A stretch of DNA of 64,000 nucleotides from Streptomyces camelliae (GCF_027625935.1 NZ_CP115300.1:434001-498000), one strand, 5' to 3'. Positions 26,099 through 34,489 are shown, counted from the first letter of the stretch. The notes: generated from the sequence alone by a model not told the origin. Numbers and translations: made by a program.

Positions 26099-27469
26099 TC
26101 AGCGGATGAAATGCCGGGGCTCACGGGGGCCCGAGTGCGCGTCTGTGCGGCCTTCGATGACGAGGTTGTCGTCTTCGGTGAGGCGGGCGATGTGATCGGT
26201 CTTGTAGAAGCCGTCGGGAGTGAAGGCGCGGGTGTTCTGGTCGGGGGCCTTGTAGTAGCCGCGCAGGGTGGAGGGGCCGCGTGTCCAGAGCTGACCGGGA
26301 GTGCCCGCCGGTACGTCGGTGCCGTCCGGGTCGGTGATGCGAATCTCGTCCCCGGGCGAGAGGGGGCGACCCTGCGTGTGATGGATGACCTCGTCGGAGT
26401 CGGTGAGGCGGGTGAGGGAGAGCAGTCCCTCAGGTATCCCGAAGATCTGTTGGAGGCGGCAGCCGAAGGCCCGCTGGATGCGCGCCGCGAGTTCGGGATG
26501 GAGGCGTGCGCCGCCGACCTGGATGAGGCGCAGGCTGGAGAGGCTGTACTGACCGTGGCGGAGGGTGTCCAGCCACAGTTGCGCGACAGCGGGGACGAGG
26601 GAGGTGACGGTGACCTTCTCGGTCTCGATCACGCGCAAGGCATCGGCGGGGCCGGCGGTGTCGATCAGCACGACGGTGCCGCCGGTGGCGAGGGTGCCGA
26701 CGATGCCGGGACAGCCGAAGGTGAAGTTGGACTCGGCCGGGAGGGCCGCGAGGTAGACGTCTTCGGGACCGAGGTCGATCAGTTCGGCTGCGGCTCGGGT
26801 CTGGTACGCGTAGTCGTTGTGCGTGCGCGGGACCAGCTTGGGTACGGACTTGCTCGCGCCCGACGCCATGAAGAACGCGACGTCGTTGGGGTTGTACGTG
26901 CGGTCCGGGTCGCTCGGAGCGTCCACCGAGCGGAGCGGGAAGAACAGGCATCCGCTGGGAGATGTGGCGAAGCCTCCTTGGGCGCCGTCGGGACCGTCGA
27001 GGGTGAAGGCACGGCGCAGACGCGGATGGTCGTGGCTGATCTCCGCGGCCATGTTGGCATGGTCGAAGCCACGGTGGAGGCTGGGGCCGATGTATGCCGC
27101 GGCTTCCGTGATGTGGGCGAGGTATCCGATCTCGTCGGCACGGTGAGAGGTGGGCGCGAACACGGGGAGGGCGCCGGCACGCATGAGGGCGTAGACCGTG
27201 ATGACGAACTCGGGCACATTCGGGAGCTGGACGATGACCCGGTCGCCGGGGCGGATGCCACGGAGCGTGAACCCGGCAGCCACGCGGTCGACACGGCGGT
27301 TCAGTTCGCGGTAGGTGAGGCGACGATCGCCATGGACGAGGGCGGTGCGGGTGCCGTCCGTGCGGGCGTGCTCGGCGAGGAGTTGGGGCAGGGCCACGCC
27401 CTGGTAGTAACCGTGGTCGTAGTAGCGGCCGATGGTCTCGGGCAGGAGCGGGGTACAGCCGTCCAGCAT
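26099..27469 (-). CDS. C-terminally truncated aryl-AMP ligase (DhbE/EntE-like)
   Basis: A 456-residue member of the 2,3-dihydroxybenzoate/salicylate-AMP ligase group, which normally activates an aryl acid for siderophore synthesis. N-terminal MLDGCTPLLPETIGRYYDHG and PGDRVIVQLPNVPEFVITVY fit. The core motifs are altered: the phosphate-binding loop reads FFMASGASKSVPKLVPRTH instead of the SGGTTGxPK form, and A7 reads GFYKTDHIARL instead of YxTGD. The protein stops after DNLVIEGRTDAHSG. It therefore lacks A8-A10 and the catalytic Lys, about 80-90 residues short. The ATG at 27469 has AAGGAG nine bases upstream. No siderophore genes adjoin. It is probably inactive as a ligase. Confidence 0.75.
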   Translation of the reverse strand: MLDGCTPLLPETIGRYYDHGYYQGVALPQLLAEHARTDGTRTALVHGDRRLTYRELNRRVDRVAAGFTLRGIRPGDRVIVQLPNVPEFVITVYALMRAGALPVFAPTSHRADEIGYLAHITEAAAYIGPSLHRGFDHANMAAEISHDHPRLRRAFTLDGPDGAQGGFATSPSGCLFFPLRSVDAPSDPDRTYNPNDVAFFMASGASKSVPKLVPRTHNDYAYQTRAAAELIDLGPEDVYLAALPAESNFTFGCPGIVGTLATGGTVVLIDTAGPADALRVIETEKVTVTSLVPAVAQLWLDTLRHGQYSLSSLRLIQVGGARLHPELAARIQRAFGCRLQQIFGIPEGLLSLTRLTDSDEVIHHTQGRPLSPGDEIRITDPDGTDVPAGTPGQLWTRGPSTLRGYYKAPDQNTRAFTPDGFYKTDHIARLTEDDNLVIEGRTDAHSGPREPRHFIR

Positions 27470-27810
27470 GGTGCAGACTCCTTCCTGGTGGCGTGTTTCG
27501 CCGGCCGTGCGTACTCGTCCCGCGCAATCGGTCCTACCTGCGCCGGCAGATCGTCAGTGTCCCGGATACGTTCCCGTGTCGGGCAGTAGAGGATCACCTG
27601 AGGATCGGCCTGGTGCAGCGGTGTGGTCGACCAACAACGGCCTGGGATCGCCGCGGTAGCTCGGCGGTGCGCTTGCCTCGTTCCGAAGACGGTCCCGGCG
27701 AAGGGCGCCCATGCCACGCCCTTGGGCAGGACATCGCGGACATGGACGTCGTACACCCGGCTGGCAGCCCCGCCCTCGTCCCCGACGGAGGAACCGGCAG
27801 GAGAGCACCG
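27470..27810. other. Unassigned stretch, possible gene remnant
   Basis: On the minus strand VYDVHVRDVLPKGVAWAPFA followed by GTVFGTRQAHRR (about 27660-27755) reads like protein but has no start and no recognised family. The rest is chance-like. It separates the truncated ligase from the hypothetical gene upstream. Confidence 0.3.
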
Positions 27811-28431
27811 TCAGAACCAAACTCGGCTGGACAGCAGCCCCAGGCCGGCCGCGGCGGCCTGTTGCCACACCCGCAGCGGGCGGTCGAGGACATCGGCGGA
27901 ATCCTCGTCCCCCAGCCAGTCTTCGATGCGGCCCAGCACCTGCGCCCGCTCCGCTGCGGACAGAGCGAAGACGGACTCGACGGTCTCCAGGCGGTCGCGC
28001 ACCTCGGCTGCGGTCAGCACGGCGTCGCCCGCCCAGCCCGGCAGCATGCGGGCTCGCTGCGGGCCCAGACCGTGGAACAGGGCTGCCACCGGATTGTCCT
28101 TGCGCACGGACGTGATGTACGGCTCGACAGCCTCGTCGAATCTGTCCCACAGCTCCATGACATGGAGCTCACACGAATCGTCCAGGGCGTCGAAGGGCGA
28201 TGCGTTGACCATGCCGTACAGATGCAGTGCCTCGTCGGTGCTGTAGCCGTCGGGCCGCGACAGCGGCACCGCACCGCCGCCCCGGGCCGCATCCCTCTCC
28301 CAGCGCGACCAGGCCTCCCGTGCCGATGGGCGCTCCCCCATCTTCTTGATCGCGGACAGCGCCACCGAGGCGATCTCCGTCACCGTCTCGTCCCTCAGCG
28401 CTCCCACCGCCCACCAGCTGGACATCCCCAC
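27811..28431 (-). CDS. Hypothetical cytosolic protein, 206 aa
   Basis: I do not recognise the family. The protein is soluble, helical and acidic. Clear coding composition runs from MSSWWAVGALRDETVTEIAS through REAWSRWERDAARGGG, DGYSTDEALHLYGMVNASPF and DDSCELHVMELWDRFDEAVE to LRVWQQAAAAGLGLLSSRVW. The GTG at 28431 follows GGAGAGG eight bases upstream, better placed than the ATG two codons later. The reading upstream of that is Arg/Ser-rich and was excluded. There is no signal peptide or membrane segment. Neighbours give no functional hint. Confidence 0.6.
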   Translation of the reverse strand: MGMSSWWAVGALRDETVTEIASVALSAIKKMGERPSAREAWSRWERDAARGGGAVPLSRPDGYSTDEALHLYGMVNASPFDALDDSCELHVMELWDRFDEAVEPYITSVRKDNPVAALFHGLGPQRARMLPGWAGDAVLTAAEVRDRLETVESVFALSAAERAQVLGRIEDWLGDEDSADVLDRPLRVWQQAAAAGLGLLSSRVWF

Positions 28432-29095
28432 GCCGCTGACCTCTCCCCCGCATCTGACGCTCGCCAACCCGGTACCCGCCCGGTCGGCCCGGGTCGAAGC
28501 CCGCAGTCGTACCCACATGATGACAATGGGCACGGACAACGCCCGGTCCGCGGCCGTGCCTGGCGGCGAGCTCACGGCGGACCGCCCCTGACACGGGCTG
28601 CCGCCCGACAACCACCGCCTGCGCGAACACGTCTCACAAGACGGCGGAAGAGATGTTCCCGCCGGGCAGTTGGGGCTGCTGCCGGAGCACGTGGGCGACA
28701 GGCCAGGCAGCAGAGGGCAAGACCTGCGCCAGCTCATGGCGTACGCGGTCGGCTTCACCACGGGCCTGCGCCGGCACATCACCGCGCTCTGCGACAAGGC
28801 GGTTGAATATCGGGGTTTCCTGGAACACGCTGGGATCTGCCTTCTGAGGTGGGCGCGCACGGCAACGGCCGAGCCGCAAGCCGATCATATGACGGATCGA
28901 GTATCCAATGCCGCGAGCAGGGACGGTGACCAGCAGAACCCCAAGCAGGCCGGTCCTCCCGGCCAACAGCTGGGCAATTGTCACGAGTTGTGGATCGACG
29001 GGCGGATGTGGAGGCGAGGGTGTCCCCGGGCACCCTGATTCCGTCGATGGTTCGGTGAGCGCCGAACCATCCCGCCGATGACGTGCCCAATTACG
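28432..29095. other. Unassigned stretch left of the ISL3-bounded unit
   Basis: Plus-strand text DLRQLMAYAVGFTTGLRRHI (about 28725-28790) and minus-strand text LLAGRTGLLGVLLVTVPARG (about 28910-28970) are protein-like, but neither has a start, ribosome site or known relatives. It is likely decayed sequence. The last 8 bases (29088-29095, caattacg) are the left member of a near-perfect target duplication. Confidence 0.35.
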
Positions 29096-29231
29096 GGCTC
29101 TGTCGGAGATCTTGTGACGGAGCCGGTCTGAGTTGGGCATCAACTCGGTGTGCGGTTCAGGGGATTTGGGGCAGTTGCTGCCACATTTGGCCGGTGTGGT
29201 AGTGGAGTCGGTGGAGCGGGCCGCTGGGGTG
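29096..29231 (+). repeat. Left inverted repeat of the ISL3-bounded unit
   Basis: About 136 bases matching 30229-30363 in reverse complement with roughly a dozen differences and one gap; the outermost 36 bases are identical. It encodes the transposase-like start LLPHLAGVVVESVERAAGV in the inward direction. An additional, imperfect copy of the terminal 25 bases lies in inverted orientation at 29256-29280, so 29096-29280 alone resembles a 185-bp miniature ISL3 element. Confidence 0.85.
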
Positions 29232-29331
29232 CCTTCACAGCCCATGACCGTGCATCGGTCACAAGATCTCCGACAGCGCGTCGTCTCATCTCCCGATCCG
29301 CCCGGGCAGGCCCCATCGGCCGAACACGACG

Positions 29332-30126
29332 CTATGGGGCCGGCTGGAAGATGTCAGCGAAGGCCTTGGAAGGGGCTGTCGCCCGGGCCTCGACGAACCA
29401 TTCCCGACCGAACACCCAACCGAAGACAGGGGCCGGAAGACGAACCAGCACCCTCATCACGGGAGCAAGCCGGCCCGTCCCTGATACCTCCGAACGGTGG
29501 GCGGCAAGAGCCGCCTGTTTCTGACCGGCGAACCGTCGGACATCAATGGTGTGGGTGATGGCCGCGCGCGAACTGTAGGCGGTGCGCAGCGCATCCGCGT
29601 CGAACCTGAACGGGATCCTCAGCAGGCGGACCAGCTTCACCAGGCGAACCACGACATCACGCGGCATGGTCGCCTCCAGTACCCGATGCACCCCGGCCAG
29701 CTCGGCGGCACGCTTGCCGACTTCGTGCACCCTGACGTGGTCACGATGGCCGTATCCGCCATTGGCGTCGTAGCTGATAAGCAAGTCCGCGTCTTCCTCG
29801 CGCAAGACGGCGGCCAGCCGCTCGGCCGCCTCCTCCGTATCTGCCCGCACGAAGCGTGCCCGATCCGGCGGATCCGGATAGAGCACGGCACCATGGCCGC
29901 TGCTCGCATACCCCAGGTGCACGACGCGTGTCACGCCCAGCACGGCCGCGCTCGCCCGCAGTTCACTCAGGCGTGGCGCTCCGCCCTCCGGCACGGCATC
30001 CATGAGGCCATCCGTGGCGACCACGATCACCACGCGGTGTCCCTCGGCTGCGGCCCGCGCGAGCGTGCCACCTGTTAGGAACACCTCGTCGTCCGGGTGG
30101 GCGTGAAAGGCCAAGACGGTTGCCAT
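29332..30126 (-). CDS. PIG-L/LmbE-family deacetylase
   Basis: A 264-residue zinc-dependent N-deacetylase of the LmbE/MshB type. The zinc motif AHPDDE is at residues 9-14 (LAFHAHPDDEVFLTGGTLAR) and the second His motif GHRDH at 126-130 (NGGYGHRDHVRVHEVGKRAA). The family removes acetyl groups from GlcNAc derivatives in mycothiol, GPI-like or antibiotic pathways. The pattern LFxTGGTLAxxxxEGH with a C-terminal region ending EWFVEARATAPSKAFADIF is close to generic actinobacterial members, so the substrate is not predictable. The ATG at 30126 has AGGATGG just upstream. The gene is the sole passenger of the unit with inverted ISL3-like ends. Confidence 0.88.
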   Translation of the reverse strand: MATVLAFHAHPDDEVFLTGGTLARAAAEGHRVVIVVATDGLMDAVPEGGAPRLSELRASAAVLGVTRVVHLGYASSGHGAVLYPDPPDRARFVRADTEEAAERLAAVLREEDADLLISYDANGGYGHRDHVRVHEVGKRAAELAGVHRVLEATMPRDVVVRLVKLVRLLRIPFRFDADALRTAYSSRAAITHTIDVRRFAGQKQAALAAHRSEVSGTGRLAPVMRVLVRLPAPVFGWVFGREWFVEARATAPSKAFADIFQPAP

Positions 30127-30228
30127 GGACCCATCCTGGACCATGGCACTCATCGGTGTCTCCTACCCCACCTCGCACATGCTCCACCGGCCAGACCCCA
30201 GCGGAGGCGGAGCGATACGAAACGTGAC

Positions 30229-30363
30229 CACACCAGCGGCCCGCTCCACCGATTCCACTACCACACCGGCCAAATGCGGCAGTAACCGACCCTAATCCCC
30301 TTAACCGCATACCCAGTTGATGCCAGTTCAGACCGGCTCCGTCACAAGATCTCCGACAGAGCC
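30229..30363 (-). repeat. Right inverted repeat of the ISL3-bounded unit
   Basis: The reverse-complement partner of 29096-29231. Read inward from 30363 it encodes LLPHLAGVVVESVERAAGVV and continues TFRIAPPPLGSGRWSMCEVG, a little further into the ISL3 transposase-like N-terminus than the left copy does, before homology is lost at about 30180. Confidence 0.85.
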
Positions 30364-30404
30364 GAATTACGTGACCGCTGACATGGCCGGACCAGCTGAA
30401 GAAG

Positions 30405-31121
30405 CTACCGGCGGCGGCAGAGAAATTCACCGTGCGTCGGCGTGCGGGACGCACGCGAGATGATGTCGAAGCCGGCCCGTTCCAGCATGCCCTCCAGGAT
30501 CCAGGCGTATGTGGAGAACTCCTCCCGAACGTGCGCCTCGAAGTCCGTCCGGGTGAAGCCCCGGCCCTGGGGTCGGCCTGCGGTGTCGATCCACCGCTGC
30601 AGATGCTCTGCGGCGTCGTCGGGCGGGAAGCTGAAGATGACGTCCCACAGGTAAAAGGTGCCGCCCGGCCGCAGTATGCCGGCCGCGTTGAGGAGCGCCT
30701 GCTGCTTCCAGAAGTCCGGGAGCTGATGCAGGGCCGACTTGGTGGTCACCACGTCCGCGGGTCCTGCCTGGTGGGCGTAGTCCAAGAACCCGGCCCGGTG
30801 CCAGTGTGCACCGGCATCGGCCCGCTCCGCCCTGGCCTGGGCGAAGGCGAGCATCTCCGCCGAGACATCGACGCCGTGGGCCTCGGCCCCGCGTCGCGCC
30901 GCCTGGACCACCAGCGAGCCGGTGCCGCAGGCCAGGTCGACCAGGCGGGTGCCCGCGACGACGCCGAGGCGGTCGAGCAGCGCATCGTCGACGTCCGGGT
31001 CCGTGCCCTGGTTGCTGTCGTAGGAGGCCACCGCAGCCGCGCTTCCCAGGTCGATACCGACAGGCTCGTACTCGCGGAAGAACCATGCGGGGCGTGGGTG
31101 GGTGGTGTCGCTTCGTGGCAT
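30405..31121 (-). CDS. SAM-dependent methyltransferase (class I)
   Basis: A 238-residue methyltransferase. Motif I is LVDLACGTGSLVVQAARRGA, preceded by SYDSNQGTDPDVDDALLDRL. The acidic residue of motif II follows in HGVDVSAEMLAFAQARAERA, and motif III-type ILRPGGTFYLWDVIFSFPPD follows. The C-terminus RAGFDIISRASRTPTHGEFL caps the fold. The acceptor is unknown. An upstream ATG at 31175 would leave only 20 bases to the divergent LysR start, so I chose the ATG at 31121, which gives room for a shared promoter. The LysR gene beside it is the likely regulator. Confidence 0.82.
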   Translation of the reverse strand: MPRSDTTHPRPAWFFREYEPVGIDLGSAAAVASYDSNQGTDPDVDDALLDRLGVVAGTRLVDLACGTGSLVVQAARRGAEAHGVDVSAEMLAFAQARAERADAGAHWHRAGFLDYAHQAGPADVVTTKSALHQLPDFWKQQALLNAAGILRPGGTFYLWDVIFSFPPDDAAEHLQRWIDTAGRPQGRGFTRTDFEAHVREEFSTYAWILEGMLERAGFDIISRASRTPTHGEFLCRRR

Positions 31122-31195
31122 GACCCGTTTGTAGGGTCCGGGCAGACCCTGCGGCAACCGCAACATCCGCAGCATGGCGTTCCGGAAGGTGAAAG

Positions 31196-32080
31196 ATGCA
31201 GGAACACGACCAGTACCGGCTCTTCCTCCATCTCGCCGCCACGCTGAGCTTCACCCGGACCGCGGCCGACTGCCACGTAAGCCCCGCTACGTTGTCCCGT
31301 ACCGTGCAGCGGCTGGAGGCCACGACCGGGCACCGGCTTTTGGACCGCGGCCCGCACGGTGTCGCGCTGACCGAGCACGGTCACCGCTTTCGCCGCTACG
31401 TCACAGATGCCCTGGAACTGTGGGACCGCTACTGCGACAACGACCTCGCGAGGGACCAACTCGGCGGCCGACTGCGGGTATTCGCCTCGGTCACGGCTTG
31501 CCAGAGCCTGCTCCCCGACCTGCTCGCACCTCTGCGAGACGCCCATCCCCGGGTGCAGATCTCGGTGCGGACCGGTGACGCCGCAGCCGGCCTCGCGCTC
31601 CTCGACGACGGCGAGACCGACCTCGCCGTCGCGGCCCTGCCCTCTCGGATTCCGGCCACCCTCCTCGCCCGCCCCGTCACCCGCACCCCGCTCGTCCTCG
31701 TCCGAACCGACCCACCACGTTCAAGCGTGCAACTACCTGCTGCCGACGAGCCGTTCGTACTCCCCGGACAGGGCCTGGTCCGAGACATCGCCAACCGGTG
31801 GTTCCGCCGTATCAGCATCACCCCCCGCATCGCCGCGGAGGCCGACGGACACGAAGCCCTGCTCACGCTGGTCGCTCTCGACTACGGCACCGGCATCATC
31901 CCCGACCTCGTCCTACAGCACTGCAGCATCCGACACCGGCTCCACCTCGTCCCCACCCCGTCCGGTCCCGGCGAACTCACCATCGGGGCGTGCATCCGGC
32001 GCACTGATCTCCACCGCCCCCTGGTCGCCGCCGCCTGGGCTGCCACAGGAGCCGGTCAAGCTGTGCGGTCACAGCACTAG
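31196..32080 (+). CDS. LysR-family regulator (IlvY-like)
   Basis: A 294-residue LysR protein. The N-terminal winged helix (FLHLAATLSFTRTAADCHVS and PATLSRTVQRLEATTGHRLL) resembles IlvY in sequence. The effector domain follows: GGRLRVFASVTACQSLLPDL and DYGTGIIPDLVLQH. The ATG at 31196 has GGAAGGTGAAAG directly upstream. It is transcribed divergently from the methyltransferase gene (74 bp between chosen starts), the usual LysR layout, so that gene is the likely target. No isoleucine biosynthesis genes are nearby, so the IlvY likeness is only in sequence. Confidence 0.88.
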   Translation: MQEHDQYRLFLHLAATLSFTRTAADCHVSPATLSRTVQRLEATTGHRLLDRGPHGVALTEHGHRFRRYVTDALELWDRYCDNDLARDQLGGRLRVFASVTACQSLLPDLLAPLRDAHPRVQISVRTGDAAAGLALLDDGETDLAVAALPSRIPATLLARPVTRTPLVLVRTDPPRSSVQLPAADEPFVLPGQGLVRDIANRWFRRISITPRIAAEADGHEALLTLVALDYGTGIIPDLVLQHCSIRHRLHLVPTPSGPGELTIGACIRRTDLHRPLVAAAWAATGAGQAVRSQH

Positions 32081-32630
32081 CCTGGGGCATGGCCGATGCC
32101 TGCGCGTCGGTTGCGCTCGTTCATGCCGCACGGGCTTCAGAACGTCGGACGAGTCGGCCGCGTTCGAAGCGGGCGTCGGCGCAGACGAGGGCGACGAGGT
32201 GGGCTGCGTTCACGGCTCGCAGTGGGCCTGAGCGGATTTCGAGGACCTTGAGACCATCGTCAGGGCTGCGGTGCACGCACCTGAGCCGGAGCCCGCGTCG
32301 GCGACGCAGTACAGCTGCGACAACGGGGCCTGCCGGTGCTCACCGGCCCGAGGCCCCGGGCTGTACGGCAGGCCCTGTCCTCATGCGCCGATCACGCACG
32401 CATCAACCCCAACGCGTGGCCGAGCGACCTGAGTTGGCTCACGAGCGGGCGCAGCGTAGGACGCATGTCCAGGCCCCCGCGGGCCCCCGGCGGGACCGAG
32501 CCGCGGGCATTCCAGCCGAAACCGTGCCAGCTGCGGTCCCAGAAGTCATGGTCGTCCCTCTCGTGGTCGAACACCATGGTGATCCGCACCGGACCACTCC
32601 CCAAGCCCTGCCCAGGTCCACGTCATCACG
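32081..32630. other. Unassigned stretch with a possible transposase tail
   Basis: On the minus strand, ending at a stop at 32121-32123, PDDGLKVLEIRSGPLRAVNA followed by AHLVALVCADARFERGRLVR looks like the C-terminal tail of some transposases, but I am not sure of the family. Another minus frame, MVFDHERDDHDFWDRSWHGF and GWNARGSVPPGARGG (about 32470-32580), is protein-like and unknown. No intact gene. Confidence 0.3.
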
Positions 32631-33578
32631 TCACCCAGGGGTTACCGGTGGGAGAGTCTGCTGCCTTCCTGGATACCGACGGAGGTGCTCGACCGCCAAC
32701 CGGGCCGCTGTACCGATCACGGAATCGGCCTGTGGCGTCCGGCGGCCGGGTCCGGCCGGTCGGGTGAATACCGCCACCGCGAAACGAGAACCGTCCGGGT
32801 ACTGCACAACCCCCGCATCGTTGCTTGCACAACCGGGAACGGTGCCCGATTTGGCTGCTACCCGCACCTCGTCGCTGAACCCGGCGGCAATCTTCCGGGT
32901 CAGCCGCTGCTGGCCGAGGATGGTCCGCACCGCCCGGCAAGCATCACCAGGACCGGCCTCGTCCCGCCAGATCAGCCTCAGCAAGGTCGCCATCTGCCCG
33001 GCCGTCGCGCTCGTGATACGGCCGGGCCGCAGGGACGGAGCGGACAGTGCGCGCTCCCATAGGCGCTCAGCGTCCGCCGGCGAACCCGCTTGATGCATCG
33101 CGCGTCCCATCTCCGTCCACCCCGCGAAACCCGCATCGCGGCCAATGGCATCGAATTCCTGCCGGATCGTGCCCACCAACCGGATCCGGTCCAGACCCAA
33201 GCCGGCCAATCGGGCATGGATGCGCGACAGCGATACCCGGCGGATCAACACGTCGGTTGCGGTGTTGTCACTGATGGTGAGCATCATCCGGGCAATATCA
33301 CGCAAGGAGACCTCGGCCTCGTCCTCGAAGATGCAAAACCCCTGACCACCCGGCGTGGCCTGCGCCGGCGAGAGCCGAACACGCTCCGCCGGATCCAGGC
33401 TCCCCTCGGCAGCCTGACAGAACAGCTCCAACGCCACCACGATCTTGAATGTGGACGCGGCAACCACCCATTCGGTATCTCCGGACAGCACCCGGCCCTG
33501 ACCGTCGATGTCCAGAACAGCCACACTGCCCTTGCATCCGGCCTCGGCGAACACCTGCTCCAACCTGTCCTCGATCAT
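32631..33578 (-). CDS. Serine beta-lactamase-fold hydrolase without signal peptide
   Basis: A 315-residue class-A-like protein. The SxxK motif is Ser42-Thr-Phe-Lys45 (VVAASTFKIVVALELFCQAA), the SDN motif is Ser103-Asp-Asn105 (ISDNTATDVLIRRV), and the KTG-equivalent is Lys243-Ser-Gly245 (VAAKSGTVPGCASNDAGVVQ). No export signal precedes it: the protein starts MIEDRLEQVFAEAGCKGSVA. True class A enzymes are exported, so this may act in the cytosol on another amide or ester, or use another route. A Glu166 equivalent is unclear (perhaps Glu141 in IRQEFDAIG). No ribosome site was found before the ATG at 33578, so an alternative start is possible. Confidence 0.8.
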   Translation of the reverse strand: MIEDRLEQVFAEAGCKGSVAVLDIDGQGRVLSGDTEWVVAASTFKIVVALELFCQAAEGSLDPAERVRLSPAQATPGGQGFCIFEDEAEVSLRDIARMMLTISDNTATDVLIRRVSLSRIHARLAGLGLDRIRLVGTIRQEFDAIGRDAGFAGWTEMGRAMHQAGSPADAERLWERALSAPSLRPGRITSATAGQMATLLRLIWRDEAGPGDACRAVRTILGQQRLTRKIAAGFSDEVRVAAKSGTVPGCASNDAGVVQYPDGSRFAVAVFTRPAGPGRRTPQADSVIGTAARLAVEHLRRYPGRQQTLPPVTPG

Positions 33579-33790
33579 TCAGCCACGATGACCCGCCCGA
33601 CGCACGGCCCCGAGGATGATTCGCCAACGGCGAACCTCGCCCCGCATCCCCGCCGCGGATCCGCAAGATGATCCTGCTTCAGTGGCCCTCTGCGGCGGCC
33701 CCCAAGATCTGTGCCGGAACCCGCTACCCGTGAACAAAGCGACGACGTCCCACGCTCGGCGTCAGCCTGCCGTAGGGCCGGTCCGGCGAA

Positions 33791-33960
33791 TCATGGGACC
33801 CGGAACGCTCGCCGGTAGGCGCCCGGGGTCGTGCCTGTCTGGGCGCGGAAGCGGCGGCGCAGGTTGACCGCAGAGGTGAGGCCGACGCGGGTCGCGATCG
33901 CCTCGACCGGCAGATCCGTCTCCTCCAGCACCCCGAGATCCTTGCGCAGGAGGGTTACAC
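33791..33960 (-). pseudogene. AraC-family regulator C-terminal remnant
   Basis: The minus strand reads LLRKDLGVLEETDLPVEAIA followed by TRVGLTSAVNLRRRFRAQTG and TTPGAYRRAFRVP with a stop. This is the second helix-turn-helix and tail of a GlxA-like AraC regulator. Upstream homology stops at about 33950, exactly where a plus-strand cupin frame begins, so an illegitimate junction removed the rest. Confidence 0.6.
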
Positions 33961-34261
33961 CTCCGTCTCTGTCGACGAATCCCCGGTCCGTGAGTTGTTC
34001 CCCGGGATCCGGCTGCGTCCCCTGTGGCGGGGACCGGCCGGCGCGCACGCCAACGTGCTGGAGATGGAGGCGGGCACGTCCTGGCCACGCCGCGACGTCC
34101 ACGAGCCCGGCCCGGAGGAGGTCTATGTGGTTGCCGGCACCTTCAACGACGGAGCACGCGACTACCCTGCCGGCACGTTCTTGCACGCCCCGGCCGGCTC
34201 GTGGCATGTGCCCTCAACCACCACCGGCTGCACGCTGTTCCTCTTCTACCCGGAGGGCTGA
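33950..34261 (+). pseudogene. Cupin-domain protein lacking a clear start
   Basis: The frame TSVSVDESPVRELFPGIRLR followed by PLWRGPAGAHANVLEMEAGT and WPRRDVHEPGPEEVYVVAGT is a ChrR-type cupin. HEPGPEEVYV supplies likely metal ligands, and GSWHVPSTTTGCTLFLFYPE ends it. About 90 residues are preserved to the stop at 34261. There is no proper start: a TTG at 33995 lacks a ribosome site, and the 5' end is fused to the AraC remnant on the other strand. I infer a 5'-truncated gene. If expressed, it would be a small cytosolic metal-binding cupin. Confidence 0.5.
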
Positions 34262-34489
34262 GGCCTGTCCCGCGGACCGCCTCCTCCAGGCAGTTCGGGA
34301 ACCGCGCCCCGGCCGCAGCGCGCCCACGAGGGGCTTGGCAGGTGCCGGGGCGGTCCCGAGTCTGAACCTCTGCAACAGCCCCATCGTCGCCACGTCCCTG
34401 AAGTACTTCGCCTCGGCGAGCAGGACGCTCATCAAGGAGTCGTCGCCGCCGAAGACGATCCAGGACCTGGTGATTTCTTCGGGTTGTTG

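Larger units (their letters stand above)
29096..30363. mobile_element. 1.27-kb unit with inverted ISL3-like ends carrying a deacetylase gene
   Basis: The unit starts GGCTCTGTCGGAGATCTTGT (29096) and ends with the reverse complement of the same sequence (30363). The outer 135 bases at each end are about 90 percent identical in opposite orientation. Both encode an ISL3-transposase-like N-terminus (LLPHLAGVVVESVERAAGV), but no transposase core is present. It is flanked by caattacg (29088-29095) and gaattacg (30364-30371), seven of eight bases equal, the duplication length expected for ISL3. The only intact gene inside is a PIG-L-type deacetylase. I infer a composite-like mobile unit mobilised in trans. 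Confidence 0.7.

Noticed and set aside
26090..27589. Open frame of about 500 codons on the plus strand
   Set aside because: Antisense shadow of the aryl-AMP ligase gene, with Gly/Glu/Val-rich chance composition.
29332..30126. Deacetylase as MshB of mycothiol biosynthesis
   Set aside because: The zinc motifs are common to the whole PIG-L family; the mobile-unit context argues for an accessory paralog, and no diagnostic residues could be checked.
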